Assembly (NCBI GenBank): GCA_900758895.1
Contig: CAAETG010000218.1
Span: 1-11,669 of the forward strand
Length of the DNA stretch: 11,669 nucleotides
From: Bacilli bacterium
GTDB lineage: Bacteria; Bacillota_I; Bacilli_A; RF39; UBA660
Direction of reading: 5' to 3'
Part shown: piece after piece, positions 1-5,581 of the stretch
Layout: each line of letters opens with the position of its first letter
How positions within the stretch are numbered: the first letter of the stretch is position 1
Notes under the pieces: generated by a model
Told to the model about the DNA's origin: nothing
Databases searched by the model: none
What the model saw: only the letters and a program-made list of their open reading frames with translations
Made by a program: the position numbers and the translations under genes

Positions 1-1418
1 CAAGTAATGTAACAATTGCATCATCGACTGTTGGATCGAATAATTGGTATCAAGCATTAACATTTAGAGTTAGTGGAAGTGACTCTCATAGTGGAGTATC
101 TTCAATAAGATATTGTACAACGACAAGTAGTAGTTGTACACCAAGTACGACAGTAAATGGAAGTAGTACGAATGTAGCATTATCATCAAATGCATCTGCA
201 CAAAGAGTATGTGTTCAAGCAATAGATAATGTTGGAAATACAAGTAGTACAACCTGTAGTAGTGCATATAGTGTAGATACAACGAGTCCAACCGTTTCAA
301 TTACAAGTACGAGTGTAACTGAAAACAGTATAAGCGTAACAGTAAGTGGATCAGATGCCCATAGTGGAATTAGTGAGTATCGATTTAGTAGTAATGGAGG
401 AAATAGTTATATAATTGTATCATCAACAAATAGCAGTTATACTTATACATTTACAGGATTAAATAGTGGAACAAATTATAATATAGCAGTACAATCTGTA
501 GATAGATCAGGAAGAACATCTAGTAGAGTAACAAGAAGTATAACAACAGAAGAAGCAGGAAATACCATGCAAGAAATTTTGGCAGAATATAATAAAAGTA
601 TAAGGCCTAATATAGGTAATATATATACAGAAAGTACTACGAAGCAAGTATTTACGGCAATAGATTGGACCAACAATACGAGTTATTATTTTGCAGGCCA
701 ACCTACCGATAATTGGGTATTCTTTGGAGGGTTTTACTGGAGAATTATTCGAATGAATGGAGACGGAAGTATAAGATTAATTTACAATGGGACAAGTACA
801 ACTGCCACAGGAAATGAAACTTTGATAGATACTACAGTTTTTAATAACCGCTATAACTATAGCTATTATGTAGGTTTATCATACAGTACTTCTCAACATG
901 GAAGTGGAACACCAAGTACTTTATTATCGGTTCTAAATAATTGGTACTCAAATAGTAATCTGGATAATTATGCAAAGTATATTGATAGTAATATAGGATT
1001 TTGTAGTGATCGAAATATAACAAGTGAGAATTGGAATGCGATGGAAATGCACTATTATGCAGCATATAGCAGAATACCGAAAGGACAAAGTAATGCAAAT
1101 CCAGTTTTGCAATGTAGTAGTAATGATATTTTAAAAATCCCAATAGGATTAATTACAGCGGATGAAGCCGCCTTTGCTGGATTAATGGTAGGCACAAGTA
1201 ATAAAAATAATTATCTATATAATGCAACCGCATATTGGACCATGACTCCTAATAGGTATAGTAGCGACTATGCAGTTGTATACATTGTATATGGAGATAA
1301 TCTTGCCGATAGCGATGTAGGAACAAAAAGAGGAGCTCGTCCGGTCATTAATTTGAAGGCAGATACTTTATTTACTGGGACAGGCACATCTACCGACCCA
1401 TATCAAGTAGTAATGTAA
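1..1418 (+). CDS. Secreted/surface protein, Ig-like + FN3-like modules + C-terminal surface domain (5' partial)
   Basis: The frame (codons from base 3) is open to the left window edge, so the gene starts upstream; the internal ATG at 567 is not the start. 471 residues are visible. Residues 1-95 form an Ig-like, Ser/Thr-rich module with four cysteines (C38, C45, C70, C85) and an AIDNVGN motif like those of bacterial Ig-like surface modules. Residues 96-182 read as a fibronectin type III-like domain (SPTVSITS start, TFTGLNSGTNYNIAVQSVD core). Residues 189-471 are a domain also present at the end of the gene at 9254-10576, with FGGFYWRIIR (241-250), FCSDR, IGLITADEA, YWTMTP, ARPVINL and a GTGTSTDPY tail; it resembles DUF6273-type domains of Bacillota surface proteins. 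Serine is written almost only as AGT. Probably exported and adhesive or matrix-like, but the signal sequence lies outside the window and the ligand is unknown. Confidence 0.85.
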   Translation, partial: SNVTIASSTVGSNNWYQALTFRVSGSDSHSGVSSIRYCTTTSSSCTPSTTVNGSSTNVALSSNASAQRVCVQAIDNVGNTSSTTCSSAYSVDTTSPTVSITSTSVTENSISVTVSGSDAHSGISEYRFSSNGGNSYIIVSSTNSSYTYTFTGLNSGTNYNIAVQSVDRSGRTSSRVTRSITTEEAGNTMQEILAEYNKSIRPNIGNIYTESTTKQVFTAIDWTNNTSYYFAGQPTDNWVFFGGFYWRIIRMNGDGSIRLIYNGTSTTATGNETLIDTTVFNNRYNYSYYVGLSYSTSQHGSGTPSTLLSVLNNWYSNSNLDNYAKYIDSNIGFCSDRNITSENWNAMEMHYYAAYSRIPKGQSNANPVLQCSSNDILKIPIGLITADEAAFAGLMVGTSNKNNYLYNATAYWTMTPNRYSSDYAVVYIVYGDNLADSDVGTKRGARPVINLKADTLFTGTGTSTDPYQVVM

Positions 1419-1420
1419 AT

Positions 1421-1450
1421 GAATGTAAAGTAAAAAACTTTACATTTTAT
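1421..1450 (+). terminator. Intrinsic terminator after the surface protein gene
   Basis: A perfect 10-bp stem AATGTAAAGT/ACTTTACATT (1422-1431 and 1437-1446) with an A5 loop is followed by TTTTA. The stem is AT-rich and the U-tract short, so termination may be moderate. Confidence 0.7.
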
Positions 1451-1452
1451 TC

Positions 1453-1481
1453 TTGATTTTCGCATATAGATATGGTAGACT
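1453..1481 (+). promoter_or_regulatory. Sigma-A-type promoter for the 1511 gene
   Basis: TTGATT (1453-1458), a 17-bp spacer, then TAGACT (1476-1481) preceded by TGG, an extended -10 element. The predicted transcript start is near 1488, shortly before the ribosome binding site at 1496-1504. Confidence 0.55.
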
Positions 1482-1510
1482 TATAAATAGAATAAAAGGT
1501 GGTGTTAAGG

Positions 1511-2452
1511 ATGGATTTCCTTGATAAATTATATAGTAGTAATTATTTTGGTATTGGTTTATTTGCAGTTATTGCCTTTTTAGTAGTAACATTTTTGGTT
1601 GTTTTATTTTTTGGTAAGAAAGATGAAAAGAAAAGAAAACTAGAAGCAACGCAAAGTATAAATGCTGAAAATACATTTAAAGAAACGAGTACACCGACAC
1701 CGGTAGAAATTCCAAAAGATCCAGAGCCAGTAGCTCCTATCAATTTGGAACCAGCTCCAACGGTAGTAGAACCAGTTAAGCCTCTACCAGTTGAACCAGT
1801 TGCACCTTCTGTAACTTCAGAGCCGGTAACTCCAGTAATGCCTGTACCACCAATAAGAGAAGAAAATAATGATTATGTTGATAATTTAACAGTAGAAGAA
1901 CCAGCTCCTACTCCAGTAATAAATACTCCAAAAGTAGAGCCAATCATTACTCCAGTAACACCAATTGTTACGGAAGAACGAGAAGTAGAAGCTCCTATTA
2001 AATTAGAACCAACTAAAATTGAAATACCAGCTGAACCTGTAAGACCTGTTATTGATGTAGTAGAACCAACACCAATTTCACAAGTAAAAGAAGAACCAGT
2101 TATACCTGTCATTAAAGAAGAAGAACCAGTTCTTCAAATTAATGAGGAACCAGTTATTAATACTTATTATCAACCGGCCGAAAAACCAGAAGCAGAACAA
2201 ATTAAAGTACCTAATATAGATTTTGATGCATTAGCAAAATCAATTTCGAAAGAATTAGATGAATTAGAAAATGATTCTAAAAAGTATGATGAAATAAAAG
2301 TAACACCAATGCGTGAAGTAACAAATCCAACTATGGCAAGACAACCAGAAACATTTAGCTCTGTATATGTTAGAGAAGAGCCAAAAGAAACACCAAGAGA
2401 AAAAATTGAATTACCAAAAAGGATTGATTTACCAGCTAGAAAGAGTGAATAG
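1511..2452 (+). CDS. Membrane-anchored Pro/Glu/Val-rich protein, function unknown
   Basis: I do not recognise a named family. ATG 1511 is chosen because AAAGGTGGTG (1495-1504) lies 6 bases before it; the upstream in-frame GTG at 1499 is inside that ribosome binding site. The 313-residue product has one transmembrane helix (about residues 13-34) followed at once by a basic stretch (GKKDEKKRK), which by the positive-inside rule places the rest in the cytoplasm. Residues about 60-215 are low-complexity, with many EPV, APV, TPV and KEEP repeats, probably an extended linker. Residues about 225-313 are more ordinary: an amphipathic segment (IDFDALAKSISKELDELEND) and a basic tail ending KIELPKRIDLPARKSE. 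Short N-out anchor, Pro-rich linker and C-terminal segment recall the topology of ZipA-type division proteins, but no homology can be shown by eye. It is a single-gene unit with its own promoter and terminator. Confidence 0.8.
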   Translation: MDFLDKLYSSNYFGIGLFAVIAFLVVTFLVVLFFGKKDEKKRKLEATQSINAENTFKETSTPTPVEIPKDPEPVAPINLEPAPTVVEPVKPLPVEPVAPSVTSEPVTPVMPVPPIREENNDYVDNLTVEEPAPTPVINTPKVEPIITPVTPIVTEEREVEAPIKLEPTKIEIPAEPVRPVIDVVEPTPISQVKEEPVIPVIKEEEPVLQINEEPVINTYYQPAEKPEAEQIKVPNIDFDALAKSISKELDELENDSKKYDEIKVTPMREVTNPTMARQPETFSSVYVREEPKETPREKIELPKRIDLPARKSE

Positions 2453-2477
2453 AGTATAAAAATATACTCTATTTTTT
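2450..2477 (+). terminator. Intrinsic terminator of the 1511 gene, starting in its stop codon
   Basis: A perfect 9-bp stem TAGAGTATA/TATACTCTA (2450-2458 and 2463-2471) with an AAAA loop, followed by six T. The 5' arm begins with the TAG stop codon itself. Confidence 0.85.
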
Positions 2478-2539
2478 GTAAAACAAGAGTAAAATAAGAT
2501 TTTTGTTGTAGAAATATGATGAAAAAAGTAAAAAAATCC

Positions 2540-2574
2540 TTGATTTTACGGGCATTTTTTGATAATGTTATTAT
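2540..2574 (+). promoter_or_regulatory. Promoter region of hup
   Basis: Two overlapping pairings are possible: TTGATT (2540-2545) with GATAAT (2561-2566, 15-bp spacer), or TTTACG (2545-2550) with TATTAT (2569-2574, 18-bp spacer). Both give a transcript start around 2573-2581. The exact elements are not decided by the sequence. Confidence 0.5.
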
Positions 2575-2575
2575 G

Positions 2576-2591
2576 TAAGGTAAAGACCTTA
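2576..2591 (+). other. Small hairpin at the 5' end of the hup leader
   Basis: TAAGGT-AAAG-ACCTTA is a perfect 6-bp inverted repeat with a 4-base loop at or just after the predicted transcript start. A stem at the extreme 5' end could protect an abundant mRNA from decay; this is inference. It lies 22 bases before the ribosome binding site and does not cover it. Confidence 0.35.
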
Positions 2592-2627
2592 TAAATTTTA
2601 GTTTTTGAAGTTGGGAGGTAATTTGAA

Positions 2628-2900
2628 ATGTCAAGAACTGAATTAGTAGAATTTGCTGCTGCTAAAACAGATGTATCAAAAGCAGAAGTAGGACGTGTAT
2701 TAGATGCTTTATTAGAAGGTATCCAAACTGGTCTAAAGAAAGAAGGAAAAGTAACTTTAGTTGGATTTGGAACTTTTAGTGCTAAGAAACGTGCTGCACG
2801 TGAAGGAATCAATCCTTTAACAAAAGAAGCTATTAAAATTCCTGCTAAGACTGTTGCTTCATTCAAAGCTGGAAGCAAATTAAAAGACGCTTTAAACTAA
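2628..2900 (+). CDS. hup: DNA-binding protein HU
   Basis: HU dimers bind and bend DNA without sequence specificity and compact the nucleoid. The 90-residue length is exactly that of bacterial HU. Visible hallmarks are the N-terminal helical dimerisation half (residues 3-40), the GFGTF turn (46-50), the basic DNA-binding arm (about 52-76) with the intercalating proline at P63 in GINPLT, and the FKAGSKLKDALN C-terminal helix. The start follows GGGAGGT (2613-2619) by 8 bases. Codons are a little richer in GCT and CGT than in the neighbours, as expected for a highly expressed gene. It is monocistronic, ending in a strong terminator shared with the convergent gene. IHF is the alternative family, but low-GC Bacillota normally carry a single homodimeric HU. 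Confidence 0.97.
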   Translation: MSRTELVEFAAAKTDVSKAEVGRVLDALLEGIQTGLKKEGKVTLVGFGTFSAKKRAAREGINPLTKEAIKIPAKTVASFKAGSKLKDALN

Positions 2901-2909
2901 TTTAGCAGT

Positions 2910-2941
2910 TAAAAAATTCAGAGATTAATCTGAATTTTTTA
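2910..2941. terminator. Bidirectional terminator between hup and the minus-strand membrane gene
   Basis: A perfect stem of 12-13 bp (TAAAAAATTCAGA, 2910-2922, with 2929-2941) and a GATTAA loop has A-runs before and T-runs after on both strands, so it can end both transcripts. The TAA stop of the minus-strand gene lies in the loop (2925-2927). The core recurs at 8868-8888. Confidence 0.9.
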
Positions 2942-3245
2942 TTTGATCAAAAAGCTTATATAAATATTGAACTCGTGCTTCTAAACGAAAATAATAAATG
3001 ATATAAGGGATTAAAAAGCAAACCATAAAAAGAGCAAAAATTAAATATAAGACAGAGTCTCTAATATGACAAATAAATAAAACGGTAAATAAAGCATAAA
3101 AAAGAGTAATGATTAAATGAATGATTCTCTCTTTATTAAAGAATTCAATTTTAATTAAAAGTTCTTCTTTTAATTCTTGACTAACATCTTTATTTTGAAT
3201 TTTATCTTCTAACACTTTAATATATGCATCTATATATGCTTTCAT
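2925..3245 (-). CDS. Small two-helix membrane protein, function unknown
   Basis: A 106-residue protein that I do not recognise. An N-terminal charged, probably helical region (1-40, rich in K, E and Q) precedes two hydrophobic helices (about 41-61 and 64-86) separated by a short polar turn (HIRDS). A basic, amphipathic C-terminal segment (87-106) follows. Both termini are predicted to be cytoplasmic. The ATG is preceded on the minus strand by AAGGTG (complement of 3251-3256) at 5 bases. The last codons, including the SD dipeptide before the stop, lie inside the shared terminator stem. It has its own promoter back-to-back with that of the exporter operon, so coregulation through the 3246-3376 region is possible but not shown. 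Nothing suggests an enzymatic function. Confidence 0.75.
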   Translation of the reverse strand: MKAYIDAYIKVLEDKIQNKDVSQELKEELLIKIEFFNKERIIHLIITLFYALFTVLFICHIRDSVLYLIFALFMVCFLIPYIIYYFRLEARVQYLYKLFDQIKNSD

Positions 3246-3263
3246 ATGATCACCTTATCTTTA

Positions 3264-3291
3264 ATTTTACCACATCTAAAAAATATGTCCA
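3264..3291 (-). promoter_or_regulatory. Promoter of the minus-strand two-helix membrane protein
   Basis: On the minus strand TGGACA (complement of 3286-3291), a 16-bp spacer, then TAAAAT (complement of 3264-3269) preceded by TGG, an extended -10 element. The leader is short, with the ribosome binding site at 3251-3256. Confidence 0.6.
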
Positions 3292-3308
3292 TAAAAAATA
3301 ACTTTTAG

Positions 3309-3337
3309 TTAACAAACTCTCCGATTGATGATATAAT
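3309..3337 (+). promoter_or_regulatory. Promoter of the ABC exporter operon
   Basis: TTAACA (3309-3314), a 17-bp spacer and a perfect TATAAT (3332-3337). The transcript start is expected near 3344, in the centre of the palindrome at 3336-3353. A short AGTT-N4-AACT dyad (3307-3318) also covers the -35 box. Confidence 0.8.
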
Positions 3338-3353
3338 TAGACGTACGACTAAT
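3336..3353 (+). promoter_or_regulatory. Candidate repressor operator over the exporter transcription start
   Basis: ATTAGaCGTACGaCTAAT is an 18-bp near-perfect palindrome (16 of 18 positions, centre CGTACG). It begins inside the -10 box and covers the predicted start site, the usual place for a MarR- or TetR-type operator controlling a drug exporter. No such regulator gene lies in the window. Confidence 0.55.
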
Positions 3354-3376
3354 ATAATAAATTGGAGGGATTTTTT

Positions 3377-5581
3377 TTGAAAAAGAAAAATATTTTGTTT
3401 ACTTTTGTAATTCCTATTATTGTGGTAATTGCATTACTTGCTGTTCAGGCACTATGTGATCTAGAACTACCGAGTTATACATCGGATATCATCAACAATG
3501 GTATTCAACAAGGGGGAATTGATTCAAATGTTCCTGAAGTATTAACAGTTGATATGTTTGATGCCATTGTGAAGATTAGTGACGAAGATCCAGCAATTAT
3601 GGCTAGTTATGATCTTTATATCGCAGAAAACCTAAGTACACAGGATTTAGAGAAATTAAGTAATGATTATCCATTATTAGAAAGTGAAAATCTGTACTTA
3701 TTAAATGATCTAACAGACGAAGAAAAAGAAATAGTAGAAGAAAAAATAAAGTTACCTTTAGTGATAGCTACTATGTTACATAGTAACAATGAAAATATTG
3801 CTAGTGCACTTAATTTACCAATTCCTGAAAATGGAACTTTATTAGATATTGTTCTAGCTATGGATGATAATACATTTGATTTAATAATCAGTTCTATAGA
3901 AACGTCATTAACTAATTTAGATGCCTCTATATTAGATCAATATGCCATTGCTAGTGTAAATACCATTTATCATGAAGTTGGAATAGATATGGATCATTAT
4001 CAAATGAACTATATTATTAACAAAGGACTCATCATGCTTACCATTGCTGGAGCTGGAATGATCATAGCAATCATTGTTGGATTCCTTGTAGCAAAATTAG
4101 CAGCTAAAATTGGCTATGTATTAAGAAGTAAAGTTGTTAGAAAAATTATGAGTTTTTCTTCTTCAGAATTTAAAGAATTTGGTGCATCAAGCTTAATTAC
4201 CAGAGCAACAAATGATATTGAACAAATAAAGATGTTTTTTATCATGCTTCTTCGAATTGTCGTATTTGCGCCAATTATGGGTATTGGAGCTTTTATTAAA
4301 GTAAGTGATAATCCTCTTAATTGGATTATTGGAATCGCTTTAATTATAATTCTCATTTTAATTGGTATTCTTTTTGGACTTGCTATGCCAAAATTCAAAA
4401 GTATGCAAAAATTAATTGATAAAATGAACTTAGTATCAAGAGAAATTATTACAGGAATGCCAGTCATTAGGACTTTTGGAACAGAAAAGTATGAAGAAGA
4501 AAGATTTGATAAAGCAAATGTAAAGCTAACAAAAACCAATCTATTTGTTAACCGCCTAATGGGTATTATGATGCCTAGTATGATGTTAGTAATGAATATT
4601 ATTAGTATTTTAATTGTATGGTATGGAGCAAAAGAAATTGATTTTGGCACTTTACAAGTAGGAACACTTCTAGCGTTTATCACATATACTATGCAAATTA
4701 TTATGTCTTTCTTAATGATTTCTCTAGTATCTGTTATGCTTCCACGTGCTTTGGTATCACTAAAAAGAATTAGAGAGATATTAAAAAAAGATATTTCTAT
4801 TGTAGAACCATCAAATCCAGTAGCATTTAAAGAAAGTGAAAAGGGAGTAATTGAATTTAAAAATGTAAGTTTCAAATATCCAGATGCTGATGAAGCTATG
4901 CTAAAGAATGTAAGTTTTAAAGCAACGCCAGGAACAACGACGGCATTCATTGGTTCAACTGGTTCCGGAAAATCTACTTTAATCAATTTAATTCCTAGAT
5001 TCTTCGACGCAACAAGTGGTGAAATTTATGTTGATGGAGTAAATATTAAAGAAGCTTCTGTTATTGAATTAAGAAATCGAATTGGCTATGTTCCTCAAAA
5101 GGGAATGCTTTTTAGCGGAACAATTAAATCGAATTTAATGCTTGGAAATGATGATTTAACAGAAGAAGAAATGCAAACAGCAGCGAAAGTAAGTCAATCT
5201 TTAGAATTTATTAATGCAAAAAAAGACAAATTTGATAGTGCTATATCTCAAGGGGGTGCCAATGTAAGTGGAGGGCAAAAGCAACGTTTATCTATTGCCA
5301 GAGCGATTGCTAAAAATCCAGAAATCTATATTTTTGATGATTCATTTAGTGCCCTAGATTTTAAAACAGATGCCGCCTTAAGAAAAGCTTTATTTAAACA
5401 TGCCAAAGATGCTACTGTTTTAATTGTAGCCCAAAGAATTAGTACCATTATGAATGCCGATAACATTATTGTTTTAAATGAAGGAGAAGTTGTTGGTAGT
5501 GGTACACATAAAGAACTCTTAAAAAATTGTAAAATTTATAAAGAGATTGCTTTATCTCAATTAAAGGAGGAGGAGTTATAA
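3377..5581 (+). CDS. ABC exporter half-transporter, degenerate-site subunit (TM287/BmrC/LmrC-like)
   Basis: First subunit of a heterodimeric ABC exporter, probably for drugs, lipids or peptides, in the cytoplasmic membrane. TTG 3377 is chosen because GGAGG (3364-3368) lies 8 bases upstream; this gives 734 residues against about 570-600 for the usual family. The excess is an acidic insert of about 165 residues (roughly 45-210) between transmembrane helices 1 and 2, predicted outside the cell; helix 2 starts near 217. The nucleotide-binding domain has Walker A GSTGSGKST (526-534), Q-loop Q574 and signature VSGGQ (630-634). Walker B has IFDDS, with D655 where the catalytic glutamate is expected, and the switch histidine is Q686 (VAQRIS). 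Asp for Glu and Gln for His mark the non-hydrolysing site of heterodimeric exporters such as TM287/288. Its TAA overlaps the next ATG by one base, so the two are translationally coupled. Substrate not deducible. Confidence 0.92.
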   Translation: MKKKNILFTFVIPIIVVIALLAVQALCDLELPSYTSDIINNGIQQGGIDSNVPEVLTVDMFDAIVKISDEDPAIMASYDLYIAENLSTQDLEKLSNDYPLLESENLYLLNDLTDEEKEIVEEKIKLPLVIATMLHSNNENIASALNLPIPENGTLLDIVLAMDDNTFDLIISSIETSLTNLDASILDQYAIASVNTIYHEVGIDMDHYQMNYIINKGLIMLTIAGAGMIIAIIVGFLVAKLAAKIGYVLRSKVVRKIMSFSSSEFKEFGASSLITRATNDIEQIKMFFIMLLRIVVFAPIMGIGAFIKVSDNPLNWIIGIALIIILILIGILFGLAMPKFKSMQKLIDKMNLVSREIITGMPVIRTFGTEKYEEERFDKANVKLTKTNLFVNRLMGIMMPSMMLVMNIISILIVWYGAKEIDFGTLQVGTLLAFITYTMQIIMSFLMISLVSVMLPRALVSLKRIREILKKDISIVEPSNPVAFKESEKGVIEFKNVSFKYPDADEAMLKNVSFKATPGTTTAFIGSTGSGKSTLINLIPRFFDATSGEIYVDGVNIKEASVIELRNRIGYVPQKGMLFSGTIKSNLMLGNDDLTEEEMQTAAKVSQSLEFINAKKDKFDSAISQGGANVSGGQKQRLSIARAIAKNPEIYIFDDSFSALDFKTDAALRKALFKHAKDATVLIVAQRISTIMNADNIIVLNEGEVVGSGTHKELLKNCKIYKEIALSQLKEEEL

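Noticed and set aside
70..300. Tyr/Leu/His-rich minus-strand frame opposite the first gene
   Set aside because: Its composition is what the complement of AGT- and ACA-rich coding sequence gives; no ribosome binding site is present.
1233..1340. A diversity-generating retroelement variable region in the surface proteins
   Set aside because: The segment is variable between paralogs and precedes a conserved strand, but no reverse transcriptase, template repeat or clear AAY codon enrichment is visible in the window.
2170..2878. Open frames antisense to hup and to the Pro-rich gene
   Set aside because: They overlap strongly supported genes on the other strand, lack start signals and show no recognisable domains.
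4114..4986. Long open frame antisense to the first exporter gene
   Set aside because: It lies wholly inside a clearly coding gene, has no ribosome binding site or promoter and encodes an Ile/Ser-rich product typical of the complement of AT-rich coding sequence.
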